Shown here one piece after another: positions 43,008 through 52,309 of a stretch of DNA of 64,000 nucleotides. Position numbers and translations under genes: made by a program. The stretch is from Thalassospira sp. MCCC 1A03138 (GTDB lineage Bacteria > Pseudomonadota > Alphaproteobacteria > Rhodospirillales > Thalassospiraceae). The notes beneath the pieces were generated by a model. That model searched no databases. It saw only the letters and a list, made by a program, of their open reading frames with translations, and was not told where the DNA came from. The DNA is taken from assembly GCF_002115785.1 (NCBI RefSeq), contig NZ_JFJY01000008.1, positions 157,133 through 221,132 on the forward strand. The letters run 5' to 3'. Position 1 is the stretch's first letter; each line of letters begins with the position of its first letter.

Positions 43008-44105
43008 TTATCTTTTCCGCAACCGGGATGGCTTTGCCTTGGGCTTCGGTTTGATTTCCTTTTCCCGGTGGATTTCCGGGGTCAGGAATTTGGTCGGCGT
43101 TTTCGGATCGAAATTAAGCGCTTTGATGGTTGCGCTGAAATGTTCGGGCACCGGGGCCTCGATCACGACACGATGACCAGTCACCGGATGGGGAAAATCA
43201 ATCGCACGCGCATGCAGATGCATCTGGTTTGACAGACCATCAAGAAACGCTTTGGCCCCGCCATATTTACCATCGCCAAGGATCGGGCATTCCATCGCCT
43301 GACAATGTGCGCGCAGTTGGTGGGTACGACCGGTTAGCGGCGACAGGGCAAGCCACGCCGCACGACGTCCGGCACGGGCCAACTGACGATAGATCGTCTG
43401 GGCCGATTTGCCCTCTTTTTCGTCGATCACCATCTTTTCACCGCCCTTGCCGCCATGTTTGGCAAGCGGCGCATCAATCAGGCCTTCGCGTTCATCCGGG
43501 GCACCGGTAACAATCGCCCAATAAAGTTTGCGCGTGGTTTTATCCTTGAACGCCTTGGTCAGGGCATTGGCCGCCGATGCCGAACGTGCCAGCAACAGAA
43601 CACCACTGGTGTCCTTATCAAGACGGTGCACCAGTTTGGGGCGTTCCTTGCTATCAAGTTTCAGCGCATCAAGCATGCCATCAACATGCAGGTCAGTATT
43701 GGTCCCGCCCTGCACGGCAAGTCCCGCTGGCTTGTTGATCGCCAGAACCACCTCGTCATAGAAAATGACGGAATCGCGCAGCGCCTGAAGTTCTTCCTCG
43801 GTCGCATCGGACTTGGTCGGGCCGGACTTCACATGCTGGGCCGCATTGGCCGCATCGTAATTGCCCTCCGCCCATGGCCCCATCCCGCCGCCAGACATGA
43901 CCGGCGCGGGCGGCACACGGACTTCCTGACCGGGCTCAAGGCGCTGACCGGCCTTGGCACGTTTGCCATCCACACGGATCTGACCACCCCGCAGGAACTT
44001 CTGAACCTGCCCAAAGGTAAATTCCGGGCAGTTCCGTTTGAACCAGCGATCCAGCCGCATTTCGGCTTCGTCATTCTTAACCTTGCGCAGAGTGACGCCA
44101 CTCAT
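43008..44105 (-). CDS. rluC: RluA family pseudouridine synthase, RluC-like
   Basis: Isomerises uridines in 23S rRNA, 365 residues. An N-terminal S4 RNA-binding domain (about 15-75: MRLDRWFKRNCPEFTFGQVQKFLRGGQIRVDGKRAK in parts) is joined by a polar linker to the catalytic domain, with the catalytic aspartate in HRLDKDTSGVLLLA and later GRTHQLRAHC. The tail is very basic (KEIKPKPKAKPSRLRKR). ATG 44105 overlaps the crcB stop by ATGA, so crcB and rluC are translationally coupled. Positions modified are inferred from E. coli RluC. Confidence 0.92.
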   Translation of the reverse strand: MSGVTLRKVKNDEAEMRLDRWFKRNCPEFTFGQVQKFLRGGQIRVDGKRAKAGQRLEPGQEVRVPPAPVMSGGGMGPWAEGNYDAANAAQHVKSGPTKSDATEEELQALRDSVIFYDEVVLAINKPAGLAVQGGTNTDLHVDGMLDALKLDSKERPKLVHRLDKDTSGVLLLARSASAANALTKAFKDKTTRKLYWAIVTGAPDEREGLIDAPLAKHGGKGGEKMVIDEKEGKSAQTIYRQLARAGRRAAWLALSPLTGRTHQLRAHCQAMECPILGDGKYGGAKAFLDGLSNQMHLHARAIDFPHPVTGHRVVIEAPVPEHFSATIKALNFDPKTPTKFLTPEIHREKEIKPKPKAKPSRLRKR

Positions 44106-44494
44106 TGCAGAACTCCCCTTACCAGCGCGATTGCGCCAAACAATGCTGCGATGCCAACGCAGACCGAAACCGCGACATAAAGGCCCGAAAGGCCGATATT
44201 ACCGCGTTCATATAAGGTCGCGACATCAAGCGAAAAAGTAGAAAACGTTGTAAACGCCCCCAAAAAGCCCGTCACAAGGAAGGCCCGCATTTCAGGACTA
44301 AGCGACAGTTTAAGCGCCGAAAGTTCGATCAAAAGTCCCATGACAAAAGACCCGACGATATTGACCGTCAACGTCCCCCAGGGAAATCCATGACCCAGTG
44401 TTGCCCCCATCAGGGCCGAAACACCATATCGGGCAACCGCCCCGATAGCCCCGCCCAATGCGATGGATGCGATAAACAACGGTGAAAATTGCAT
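44102..44494 (-). CDS. crcB: Fluoride channel CrcB/Fluc
   Basis: Small inner-membrane fluoride exporter that works as a dual-topology dimer, 130 residues with four helices. Conserved parts are GGAIGAVARYG, WGTLTVNIVGSFVMG, and the phenylalanine-box and Na-site region GFLGAFTTFSTFSLD. It overlaps rluC by 4 bases. No fluoride riboswitch was found in the sequence ahead of it. Confidence 0.95.
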   Translation of the reverse strand: MQFSPLFIASIALGGAIGAVARYGVSALMGATLGHGFPWGTLTVNIVGSFVMGLLIELSALKLSLSPEMRAFLVTGFLGAFTTFSTFSLDVATLYERGNIGLSGLYVAVSVCVGIAALFGAIALVRGVLQ

Positions 44495-44661
44495 GGCGCG
44501 GAACCTAGTCTTTCAGTTCTGAAAAGTCACGTGTGAAAACATCATGGGCGGGTCGCATGTGATAACCAGCTGATTTCGAGATATCACAAGTTGCCTTCTT
44601 GCCTGAAAACCTATTTCTCTTTTATTAGTCCTATCTACTTAAGATTGAGGGGAGACGAAAA

Positions 44662-45213
44662 GTGAAATTAAGACAGGCAAAGTTGCTGCTCATCGCCGGA
44701 CTGACATTAATGCTCGGAGCTTGTTCGAGCAAATACCGTGTGGATAACCACGAAGTAATGACCACCGTGCCGCCCGGCAGTTCATATTACGTCATGTTGC
44801 CGAAAGATGGCATTTACGGAGAAACGAACTACAACAATTCCGGTCAAATGCTGGTTCAAGTTGTTCGCAATAAACTAAGCCCCTTCAGCAGCAGGATTAT
44901 CTCGGCCTCTACAGTAGAAACTCGTGAAACAGCGTTTGCAAGCGCGGCAAAAGATGACCTTGATTATCTGATCGAACCCGAAATTCTGCATTGGGAAGAT
45001 CGCGCAACCGAATGGTCAGGACGTCCGGATCGCATCACAATCAAATACCAGGCCTTTGATGTGCGAACACAGGCCATGCTTCTGACAACCACCAGAAGCG
45101 CTAGCAGCAAATGGGCATCCTTAGGAGGAGACCATCCACAGGATCTTTTGCCGGTTCCTACCGAAGAATTTGTAGCCGCTTTGCTCGGAAAATCGACCGA
45201 TATCGAAAAGTAA
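44662..45213 (+). CDS. DUF4823 family lipoprotein
   Basis: Predicted outer-membrane or periplasmic lipoprotein of 183 residues. The signal peptide ends in a lipobox LMLGACSS with the acylated cysteine at about residue 21. The mature part shows SSYYVMLPKDGIYGE, LDYLIEPEILHWEDRATEWSGRPDRITIKYQ in parts, consistent with DUF4823. The start is GTG at 44662, with GAGGGGAGA upstream. It is AT-richer than its neighbours and stands alone between divergent crcB and a terminator; it may have been gained independently. Function unknown. Confidence 0.82.
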   Translation: MKLRQAKLLLIAGLTLMLGACSSKYRVDNHEVMTTVPPGSSYYVMLPKDGIYGETNYNNSGQMLVQVVRNKLSPFSSRIISASTVETRETAFASAAKDDLDYLIEPEILHWEDRATEWSGRPDRITIKYQAFDVRTQAMLLTTTRSASSKWASLGGDHPQDLLPVPTEEFVAALLGKSTDIEK

Positions 45214-45224
45214 TCCAAAGATTT

Positions 45225-45262
45225 AAAGGCTCGCGCCATTTGATCTGGAACGAGCCTTTTTC
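45225..45262 (+). terminator. Intrinsic terminator of the DUF4823 gene
   Basis: AAAGGCTCG (45225-45233) pairs with CGAGCCTTT (45251-45259), followed by TTT. It lies 11 bases after the stop. Confidence 0.8.
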
Positions 45263-45284
45263 ATCTTTGTCGCGCTTGTCATAA

Positions 45285-45812
45285 TCAGTTCTTCGGCGCG
45301 GCCTGCTGACCGATCAGGGCGACGGTTGCCGCCATCCATGATTTCAGACGCTTTTCATTCTGGCCGAAATCATCACTCCCATAAACCGACCGGGAGTAGG
45401 CAAAAACGCGGCTGCCGCCGTTTTCACCGGGGATGACTTTGACATCGACCCAATCCGGGAATCTGAGAACCGGCGTCCTCGCAAGGAACCGCAATTCAAG
45501 CGACAGACCATTACCGTCGACAAGTTTCATACCCTGCGCGCCCGCGGTTGCCTGCAACGCGCTTGCGACAGTATCGGGCAATGCATCGAATACCGGGCTT
45601 TGCACGTTGCGATCGGTCGATGGGCAGGCATCCGGCGGGCAAACCAGGAAATAGGTCGGTGACTGCGGCAGGTCGATATCCGGTCCCAGACTGATGTCTG
45701 CCGGTTCATCTGCCATCAGCATACTGTCGAGCAATCCGCTAAAGCGCACTACGGCAAATGTCAGCCCACCGACAAACAAAAGCCATGCCAGTACAATCGC
45801 TACGCGTTTCAC
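45285..45812 (-). CDS. DUF1499 family protein, membrane anchored
   Basis: Protein of 175 residues with one N-terminal membrane helix (about 4-24) and a periplasmic DUF1499 domain. It shows PTYFLVCPPDACP near the start of the domain, LSLELRFLARTPVLRFPDWVDVKVIP in parts, and SRVFAYSRSVYGSDDFGQNEKRLKSWMAAT, the family's characteristic end. Start GTG 45812 has GGGGAA upstream and puts the helix at the N-terminus; upstream in-frame ATG 45854 has no ribosome site. Function unknown. Confidence 0.82.
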   Translation of the reverse strand: MKRVAIVLAWLLFVGGLTFAVVRFSGLLDSMLMADEPADISLGPDIDLPQSPTYFLVCPPDACPSTDRNVQSPVFDALPDTVASALQATAGAQGMKLVDGNGLSLELRFLARTPVLRFPDWVDVKVIPGENGGSRVFAYSRSVYGSDDFGQNEKRLKSWMAATVALIGQQAAPKN

Positions 45813-45904
45813 AAAAATTCCCCGTTCCCGTGTTTGAGCCCTGCTGTAACCCAATACTCCCTAAATACCGGTTAATTCCTGTAATTCGTCAAGTTAACAA
45901 ATGC

Positions 45905-45941
45905 AAAAATGCCCAAACGAGATGCTCGTTCGGGCATTTTT
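45905..45941 (-). terminator. Intrinsic terminator of azoR
   Basis: AAAAATGCCC and AACGAG on the left pair with CTCGTT and GGGCATTTTT on the right around ATG, with one mismatch. It is T-rich on both strands; with azoR ending at 46023 it mainly serves that gene. Confidence 0.8.
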
Positions 45942-46022
45942 CGGAAACCAATGGACCGCAACGGGGGGGGGGATGGATTGCGATGATCGATTTCCCGCGG
46001 GCAATGCAACAGGTCGTAAGCG

Positions 46023-46628
46023 TTATGCTGCCTTCGGAAGCGGTGCAGCAGCCACATTGGCAATCGCGCGTTCCATGGCTTCTTCGGCATTGATCGCGAA
46101 ACCGGATGCGTCGATCACGTCAACATCGGAAATACCGACAAAACCAAGAACCTGTTTCAGATACGGGGTCGCGAAGTCGGCCGGGCTATTGACCGGAACA
46201 CCGCCTGTGGCAACAACGATATAGGCTTTCTTGCCTTCAAGCAGGCCTTTCGGGCCGTTTTCGGTGTAGTTGAAAGTCACGCCGACGCGGGCGATCAGGT
46301 CAACCCATGCCTTAAGGGTCGACGGGACCGAGAAATTATACATCGGTGCACCGATGACAACGACGTCGGATGCCTGAAGCTCGGCAACCAGTTTGTCGGA
46401 AACGGCGATCACGTCTTTCTGTGCGCCGGTACGGTTTTCAGCCGGGGTATAGAACGCGCCAACAATCTCGCCGGTCAGGGCCGGGATCGATTTATCGTTC
46501 AGGTCACGTTCAACAACATTGGCAGTCGGGGTCGAAGCGACAATACGTTCGATCAGCTTTGATGCGATCTGACGCGAATTGGAATTTTCGCCGTTAACCG
46601 AGGCATTGATATGCAGGATCGAAGTCAT
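46023..46628 (-). CDS. azoR: FMN-dependent NADH-azoreductase
   Basis: Flavodoxin-fold quinone/azo reductase of 201 residues. It opens ILHINASVNGENSNSRQIA, where FMN phosphate binds, and has IGAPMYNFSVPSTLKAWVDLIARVGVTFNYTENGPKGLLEGKKAYIVVATGGV in parts, typical of AzoR. The physiological role in this group is usually quinone detoxification. ATG 46628 is preceded by TTGGAGAA. It is monocistronic. A run of ten G bases lies just downstream (45963-45972). Confidence 0.93.
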   Translation of the reverse strand: MTSILHINASVNGENSNSRQIASKLIERIVASTPTANVVERDLNDKSIPALTGEIVGAFYTPAENRTGAQKDVIAVSDKLVAELQASDVVVIGAPMYNFSVPSTLKAWVDLIARVGVTFNYTENGPKGLLEGKKAYIVVATGGVPVNSPADFATPYLKQVLGFVGISDVDVIDASGFAINAEEAMERAIANVAAAPLPKAA

Positions 46629-46747
46629 GTGAATTCTCCAAGTCCGGGTTTGTTTCTGTTGCCCGGACTTTAACAGTTTCCATGACGAAGATTATCCGAT
46701 GTCTTTTCACCAGATTGTTGACCAAAAGAGAACAACACACCTGCTGA

Positions 46748-48058
46748 TTAGTCTTCACCGCGCTGCTTTTGACGTTCCCGGCGCAATTTATCGAAATAGT
46801 CGACCCGCTTTTTCAAATCACGTTCAAAACCGCGTTCGACCGGTTCGTAAAAATTCTGGCGGCGCATGCCATCGGGAAAATAATTCTGCCCGGAAAAACC
46901 ATCTTCCTGATCATGGTCATAGGCATAGCCACTGCCATAACCGATATCCTTCATCAGCTTGGTCGGCGCATTGAGGATATGGGCAGGCGGCATCAGCGAC
47001 CCGGTATCACGTGCGATCTTTAATGATCGTTTATAGGCGGCATAACCGGCATTTGATTTGGGGGCCAGTGCCAGATAGATCACCGCCTGCGCCAGCGCCA
47101 GTTCGCCTTCTGGACTGCCGAGGCGTTCATACGCCTCCCACGCGCCAACACAAATCTGCTGCGCCTGCGGATCGGCAAGTCCGATATCCTCGACCGCCAT
47201 GCGGGTGATGCGGCGCGCGACGAATTTCGGGTCCTCGCCCCCGGCCAGCATCCGATTAAACCAATACAGGGCCGCATCCGGGTCCGACCCGCGCACCGAT
47301 TTATGCAGCGCACTGATTAGGTTGTAATGACTGTCATCGCCCTTGTCATAAAGCGGCATGCGCTTTTGCACGGTACGCGACAGTTCGGCAACGCCAAGCG
47401 GCCCATCGTCACTGGGCGGCAGCAAAAACAGCTCTTCGGCAAGGTTGAGCAAATAACGGCCATCCCCATCGGCCATGGCGCGCAACGTCACCCGTGCTTC
47501 GGGCGACAGGGGCAACTCAAAGCCCATTTCCTTCTCCGCCCGCACCAGAAGCTCTTCAAGCCCCTGATCATCCAGCCGTTTAAGCACCAGCACCTGACAG
47601 CGCGACAGCAATGCCGCGTTCAGCTCGAAGGACGGGTTTTCGGTTGTCGCCCCGATCAGGGTAATGGTGCCGTCTTCAACAAATGGCAGGAAGCTGTCCT
47701 GTTGTGCCTTGTTGAAACGATGGATTTCATCAATGAACAACAGGGTCGACTCCCCGGTTGCCCGCCGCCCGCGTGCCCGGTCAAACACCTTGCGAAGGTC
47801 GGCAACCCCGGAAAAGATCGCCGATAGCGGTTCAAACGCCATATCGGCAACATCGGCCATCAGGCGGGCCAGGGTTGTTTTACCACAACCGGGTGGCCCC
47901 CAAAGGATCACGGATGGCACCCGCCCGGTATTGATCATCCGTGTGATCGGCCCGTCATCCCCAAACAGGTGCCCCTGCCCGACGACCTCATCCAGCTTTG
48001 CCGGGCGCAGCCTGTCGGCCAAGGGCCGGGATGCCTGACTTTCAAACAGTGATACCAT
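46748..48058 (-). CDS. rarA: Replication-associated recombination protein A (RarA/MgsA)
   Basis: AAA+ ATPase of 436 residues acting at stalled replication forks and single-strand DNA ends. RPLADRLRPAKLDEVVGQGHL opens the protein; Walker A is GPPGCGKT (54-61), Walker B LLFIDEIHRFNKAQQD, sensor 1 LIGATTENPSFELN, and the C-terminal part carries the tetramerisation region with KSVRGSDPDAALYWFNRML and the GYGSGYAYDHDQEDGFSGQNYFPDG segment in parts. It starts 39 bases after the htrA stop on the same strand, so they probably share a transcript. Confidence 0.95.
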   Translation of the reverse strand: MVSLFESQASRPLADRLRPAKLDEVVGQGHLFGDDGPITRMINTGRVPSVILWGPPGCGKTTLARLMADVADMAFEPLSAIFSGVADLRKVFDRARGRRATGESTLLFIDEIHRFNKAQQDSFLPFVEDGTITLIGATTENPSFELNAALLSRCQVLVLKRLDDQGLEELLVRAEKEMGFELPLSPEARVTLRAMADGDGRYLLNLAEELFLLPPSDDGPLGVAELSRTVQKRMPLYDKGDDSHYNLISALHKSVRGSDPDAALYWFNRMLAGGEDPKFVARRITRMAVEDIGLADPQAQQICVGAWEAYERLGSPEGELALAQAVIYLALAPKSNAGYAAYKRSLKIARDTGSLMPPAHILNAPTKLMKDIGYGSGYAYDHDQEDGFSGQNYFPDGMRRQNFYEPVERGFERDLKKRVDYFDKLRRERQKQRGED

Positions 48059-48097
48059 GTGGGGCCTTTGATCCTTGGTATGCGTTGCGGCGGCCGG

Positions 48098-49537
48098 TTA
48101 CAGGGTAAATTCAGCGGTCAGAACCTTACCATCGCGTTTGACCGCAATGGACCAGTCGCGACCGCGTTCACCGGCTTTGACAACTTCCTTCAGGCGGGCG
48201 ACCGAGTCAATCGGCACACCATTGACCTCGACGATATAATCACCGGGTTGAATGCGAGCACGGCGCGCAAGGCTATCGCGCTGCACGGCAAGGACGATGA
48301 CACCGTTGCTCAGCGTATCAATGCCAATTTCATCAGCAAGTGCCGGGTTCACATTGGCAACCTTTGATCCGCTAAACGGATTACGGCCCTCAATATCGGT
48401 TTCCTCGCGCGCGGGTAGTTCAGGCGCGACTTCAAGCGGCATCCGGAGCATCACTTCCTGCCCCTTGCGCAGCACGGAAAGCTCGGCATTGTGATCAAGT
48501 TCCAGTGTTGCGATGCGGAATTTAAGCTCGTTGGGGTTATCGACAGGAAGACCATTCACCGCAATCACCACGTCACCGGGCAAAAGCCCGCCGCGATTGG
48601 CCGGGCTGCCCTGCCGCACTTCATTGATCAGAACACCATGCGGGCGATCCAGATCAAGCGACGACGCCAGATCGGCGGTCACCGACTGACCAGCAGCGCC
48701 CAGCCACGGACGACGCAGATCGCCACTGATCAGGCCCCGCATCACCACCTTGACCATGTTGACCGGCACGGCAAAGCCGATACCGTTTGACCCTCCCGAT
48801 TTGGTAAAGATCGCCGAATTCACCCCGATCAGCTTGCCATCGATATCGACAAGCGCACCGCCGGAATTCCCCGGGTTGATCGCCGCATCGGTCTGGATAA
48901 AGGACTGGTAATCCTGCCCGGTCACACCGGCACGCGCCAGTGCGGAAACAATCCCGCTGGTCACGGTTTGCCCCACCCCGAACGGGTTACCGATGGCAAG
49001 GACAAGGTCGCCCACCTCGACCGCGTCAGAATCGCCAAGCGTGATGGCCGGCAATTCATCCTTCACATCACGCAGACGCAGAACGGCCAGATCGGTGCGC
49101 TCGTCAGAACCGACCAGATCGGCATCAAATTCCCGATTGTCATGCAGAACGACGCGAATCTCGCTTGCGCCATCAATCACGTGATGGTTGGTAACGATTG
49201 TGCCGTCCGACGATACAATCACCCCGGAACCAAGCGACCGTTCAACCCGCTGGCGCGGGGCGCCAAACGCCCCGCCGAACCGTTCGCCAAAGAACTGACG
49301 AAAGAATGGATCGTTGAAAAACGGACTGCGTTGCTGGGTAGTGACGACCTTTTTGGTATAGATGTTCACAACGGCCGGCGCGGTTTGCTTCACCAGCGGC
49401 GACAGCGACATCTTTATTTCAGTCTGGCTTTCGGGCAGACGCCGATCCTGTGCGGATGCTACGCCAATCTGGCCAAACATGGCCCCTGATACAATCATGA
49501 TCCCGGTCATGACGGTCGCAATCAATCGTGCCTGCAC
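48098..49537 (-). CDS. degQ: Periplasmic serine protease of the DegP/HtrA family
   Basis: Periplasmic quality-control protease and chaperone, 479 residues. The signal peptide ends near residue 29 (GVASAQ). The trypsin-like domain has the catalytic triad His119 (TNHHV), Asp149 (ERTDLAVL) and Ser225 (GNSGGAL). Two PDZ domains follow, about 285-375 (HGVLINEVRQGSPANRGGLLPGD in parts) and 395-475 (GVIVLAVQRDSLARRARIQPGDYIVEVNG in parts). It is upstream of rarA on the same strand. The naming as DegQ or DegP is not resolvable here; HtrA family is certain. Confidence 0.93.
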   Translation of the reverse strand: MQARLIATVMTGIMIVSGAMFGQIGVASAQDRRLPESQTEIKMSLSPLVKQTAPAVVNIYTKKVVTTQQRSPFFNDPFFRQFFGERFGGAFGAPRQRVERSLGSGVIVSSDGTIVTNHHVIDGASEIRVVLHDNREFDADLVGSDERTDLAVLRLRDVKDELPAITLGDSDAVEVGDLVLAIGNPFGVGQTVTSGIVSALARAGVTGQDYQSFIQTDAAINPGNSGGALVDIDGKLIGVNSAIFTKSGGSNGIGFAVPVNMVKVVMRGLISGDLRRPWLGAAGQSVTADLASSLDLDRPHGVLINEVRQGSPANRGGLLPGDVVIAVNGLPVDNPNELKFRIATLELDHNAELSVLRKGQEVMLRMPLEVAPELPAREETDIEGRNPFSGSKVANVNPALADEIGIDTLSNGVIVLAVQRDSLARRARIQPGDYIVEVNGVPIDSVARLKEVVKAGERGRDWSIAVKRDGKVLTAEFTL

Positions 49538-49705
49538 GTCGAACTCTCTCTTTTCTTCGTAAAGCGGGTCAGCGCGGAAAACAGTCTGGTTAGAGTCAGG
49601 GGCAGCCCCCTGGATACCCGACAGAAAGTAGGGTGATCAGGATTTACGCGCAACCTTGGCGGAAATATGATGAATTTTGAAATATTTCCCAATGCGCGAT
49701 AAAAC

Positions 49706-49743
49706 CAAAAGAAAACGGGCGGCACCATTGGCACCGCCCGTTT
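49706..49743 (-). terminator. Intrinsic terminator of the ribosomal superoperon
   Basis: On the minus strand AAACGGGCGG pairs with CCGCCCGTTT, with a partly paired 11-base loop, then TTCTTTT follows. It lies 25 bases after rplQ and ends the S10-spc-alpha transcript. Confidence 0.8.
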
Positions 49744-49767
49744 CTATCTTAAAGGCCGAAACGTTGC

Positions 49768-50199
49768 TTATTCAGCAGACGCTTCTTCGCCTTCGCCCTC
49801 TGCTTCAAGGCGAGCACGGTCTTCCGCGCCTTTGGCTTCCGGGTTGCGATCAACGAGTTCGATCACAGCAACCGGAGCAGCATCGCCATAACGGAAGCCA
49901 GCCTTCAGAACGCGGGTGTAACCACCCGAACGCTCTTTGTAGCGATCAGCAATTTCGCCGAACAGCTTGGCAACGACTTTCTCGTCACGCAGGATCGAAA
50001 TGGCCTGACGGCGTGCATGCAGGTCGCCCCGCTTGCCCAGCGTAATCAGTTTTTCGACATACGGGCGAAGATCCTTGGCCTTCGGAAGAGTGGTTTTGAT
50101 CTGCTCGTGGGTGAGCAGCGAAACCGCCATGTTAGAGAACATCGCCTTACGATGGGACGAAGTACGATTAAGCTTACGGCCTTGCATACCGTGACGCAT
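49768..50199 (-). CDS. rplQ: 50S ribosomal protein L17
   Basis: Large-subunit protein of 143 residues. The start [21 protein letters not shown] (read in parts) is universal for L17 and fixes the start at 50199, with GGAGAG upstream; the longer frame to 50232 is not conserved. The C-terminal tail after about residue 120 is acidic ([18 protein letters not shown]), an extension common in alphaproteobacteria. Last gene of the superoperon; unlike the others it is separated from its upstream neighbour rpoA by nearly 200 bases. Confidence 0.97.
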   Translation of the reverse strand: MRHGMQGRKLNRTSSHRKAMFSNMAVSLLTHEQIKTTLPKAKDLRPYVEKLITLGKRGDLHARRQAISILRDEKVVAKLFGEIADRYKERSGGYTRVLKAGFRYGDAAPVAVIELVDRNPEAKGAEDRARLEAEGEGEEASAE

Positions 50200-50395
50200 A
50201 GGAACTCTCCTTATTGCCTTGGCTTCGCGCACGAAACCGATTGTGATACCGCGCCGCCACCCTGACTAAATCAGGTCATGCACGTGCGGTTTTGGGCACC
50301 AGCCCGCCAGAAATTCCGAAAACCGGGTTTCTGGTTGGGGCAGAACGCCTGCCCCGTCAGTCAAAAAGCACCGACCCGAAGGCCGAAGCCCCGTC
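50200..50395 (-). other. Structured rpoA-rplQ intercistronic region
   Basis: This 196-base spacer is long for the operon and holds at least two clean stems: GGGGCAG with CTGCCCC (50337-50355) and CCAGAAA with TTTCTGG (50307-50334). ACCTGA and TCAGGGT near 50264-50282 may form a third. None has a proper U-run behind it. No coding frame is visible. Confidence 0.5.
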
Positions 50396-51412
50396 TTAGA
50401 ACGGGTCTTCGAACTTGCGAGCGAGTTCTTCGATGTTTTCCGGCGGCCAACCGCCGACTTCCATACCAAGATGCAGGCCCATCTGAGCCAGAACATCCTT
50501 GATTTCGTTCAGCGATTTACGGCCGAAGTTCGGCGTACGAAGCATTTCTGCTTCGGTTTTCTGAACCAGATCACCGATATAGATGATGTTGTCGTTCTTG
50601 AGGCAGTTTGCCGAACGGACCGAGAGCTCGAGCTCGTCGACCTTGCGCAGCAGATTGCGGTTGAACGGCAGTTCGTCTTCTTTCTTCTCTTCGACAACCG
50701 CTTCCGGCTCGTCGAAGTTGACGAACAGCGACAGCTGGTCCTGAAGGATGCGGGCAGCAAGTGCCATCGAATCTTCCGGGGTGACCGAGCCGTTGGTTTC
50801 AACGGTCAGCGACAGCTTGTCATAATCGGTATCCTGACCAACACGGGTGTTTTCCACCTTGTAGGCCACTTTACGGATCGGGCTGAAGATTGCATCAATC
50901 GGAATAAGACCGATCGGCGCATCCGACGAACGATGCGAAGTCGCAGCAACATAGCCTTTACCGTTATCAACGGTAAATTCGATGTTCAGCGTCGCACCAT
51001 CATCAAGATGGCACAGCTCGAGATCCGGGTTAAGGATTTCGATGTCGGCACCGGTTTCGATCTGACCCGCGGTGACAGCACCCGGACCAGTCGCTTTAAG
51101 CGCCATTTTCTTCGGACCTTCGGCATGCATGCGCACACCCATGGTCTTGATATTCAGGATGATGTCGGTGACATCTTCACGCACACCCGGGATCGACGAA
51201 AATTCGTGCAATACACCGTCAATCTGGATCGCAGTAACCGCCGAACCCTGGAGCGACGACAGCAGAATGCGACGCAGCGCGTTACCCAGAGTCTGACCAA
51301 AACCGCGCTCCAGCGGTTCCGCCACGATCGTACCGATGCGGCTGGCATCCGTACCCGGAGTAACATCAAGCTTGGTCGGCTTAATCAGTTCCTGCCAGTT
51401 CTTTTGAATCAC
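50396..51412 (-). CDS. rpoA: DNA-directed RNA polymerase alpha subunit
   Basis: Core RNA polymerase subunit of 338 residues. The N-terminal assembly domain shows [33 protein letters not shown] and the C-terminal domain (about 255-320) [41 protein letters not shown] in parts, the part that contacts UP elements and activators. The start is GTG: 51412 gives the standard alphaproteobacterial beginning, while GTG 51421 would add three residues; AAGGTGGG lies just upstream. Part of the alpha operon after rpsK. Confidence 0.97.
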   Translation of the reverse strand: MIQKNWQELIKPTKLDVTPGTDASRIGTIVAEPLERGFGQTLGNALRRILLSSLQGSAVTAIQIDGVLHEFSSIPGVREDVTDIILNIKTMGVRMHAEGPKKMALKATGPGAVTAGQIETGADIEILNPDLELCHLDDGATLNIEFTVDNGKGYVAATSHRSSDAPIGLIPIDAIFSPIRKVAYKVENTRVGQDTDYDKLSLTVETNGSVTPEDSMALAARILQDQLSLFVNFDEPEAVVEEKKEDELPFNRNLLRKVDELELSVRSANCLKNDNIIYIGDLVQKTEAEMLRTPNFGRKSLNEIKDVLAQMGLHLGMEVGGWPPENIEELARKFEDPF

Positions 51413-51446
51413 GAGACCCACCTTCGCAACTGGAGCCTATGGTAAG

Positions 51447-51501
51447 GGGGGCACAAAATTGGCCCCCGCGAGAAACGCGAAGAGGCCCGGTCGCCCGGGC
51501 C
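51447..51501 (-). other. Two intercistronic hairpins between rpsK and rpoA
   Basis: In the mRNA, GGCCCGG and CCGGGCC close a GCGA tetraloop of the GNRA type (51484-51501), and GGGGGC pairs with GCCCCC (51447-51467). The second lies just ahead of the rpoA ribosome site. No U-run follows either. They could set RNA processing or translation of rpoA. Confidence 0.55.
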
Positions 51502-51532
51502 CAAACGCGGGGTCGTCCGCAGATCGGCGCGA

Positions 51533-51925
51533 TTAGACGCGACGACGTTTACGCGGACGGCAACCGTTATGCGGGATCGGCGTTACGTCTTTGATCGACG
51601 TAATGGTGAAACCAACCGCCTGAAGCGCACGAAGAGCAGATTCACGTCCCGAACCCGGGCCTTTAACCTGAACTTCAAGGGTTTTCATGCCGTGTTCAGC
51701 AGCTTTTTTACCTGCGTCTTCGGCAGCAACCTGTGCAGCATACGGGGTCGATTTACGCGAACCGCGGAAACCCATACCACCAGCGGTCGACCAGGAAATG
51801 GTGTTGCCCTGAACGTCGGTGATGGTGATCATGGTGTTGTTGAAGGTCGCGTTTACGTGCGCGATACCGTTCGTAATGTTCTTCCGCTCGCGGCGACGCA
51901 CGCGAGTCTGAGGAGCTTTTGCCAT
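51533..51925 (-). CDS. rpsK: 30S ribosomal protein S11
   Basis: Small-subunit platform protein of 130 residues. Core motifs [43 protein letters not shown] in parts, and the C-terminal [18 protein letters not shown] are all present. It follows rpsM by 15 bases and precedes rpoA by 120 bases. Confidence 0.98.
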   Translation of the reverse strand: MAKAPQTRVRRRERKNITNGIAHVNATFNNTMITITDVQGNTISWSTAGGMGFRGSRKSTPYAAQVAAEDAGKKAAEHGMKTLEVQVKGPGSGRESALRALQAVGFTITSIKDVTPIPHNGCRPRKRRRV

Positions 51926-51940
51926 TGTCTGTCCCCTACC

Positions 51941-52309
51941 TTACTTCTTCTTGCCAGCGATCGGCTTAGCCGGGCCCTTGCGGGTGCGGGCGTTGGTGTG
52001 GGTACGCTGACCGCGTACCGGGAGACCGCGACGATGACGCAGGCCGCGATAGCAACCCAGATCCATCAGACGTTTAATGTTCATTGCGGTTTCACGACGA
52101 AGGTCGCCTTCGACGGTGTAATCAGCGTCGATGACTTCACGCACCTTGAGAACCTGGTCATCAGAGAGCTGATGAACGCGGGTTGCTGCTTCGATGCCAA
52201 CCTTTGCGCAAATTTCTTTAGCTTTCGCCGGGCCAATGCCGGTGATGTAGGTAAGCGCAATCACGACGCGCTTAGCGGTCGGGATGTTTACGCCAGCAAT
52301 ACGAGCCAC
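51941..52309 (-). CDS. rpsM: 30S ribosomal protein S13
   Basis: Small-subunit head protein of 122 residues, beginning [21 protein letters not shown] in parts and ending in the basic [21 protein letters not shown] tail. The start is GTG at 52309 with AGGAG 9 bases upstream; the frame continues upstream without family similarity. Separated from adk by 120 bases, with no rpmJ (L36) gene in between, as is usual in this class. Confidence 0.97.
   Translation of the reverse strand: MARIAGVNIPTAKRVVIALTYITGIGPAKAKEICAKVGIEAATRVHQLSDDQVLKVREVIDADYTVEGDLRRETAMNIKRLMDLGCYRGLRHRRGLPVRGQRTHTNARTRKGPAKPIAGKKK

Noticed and set aside
44495..44661. Fluoride riboswitch ahead of crcB
   Set aside because: No sequence matching the conserved GGNGAUGGNGUUC-like start or the pseudoknot partners was found.
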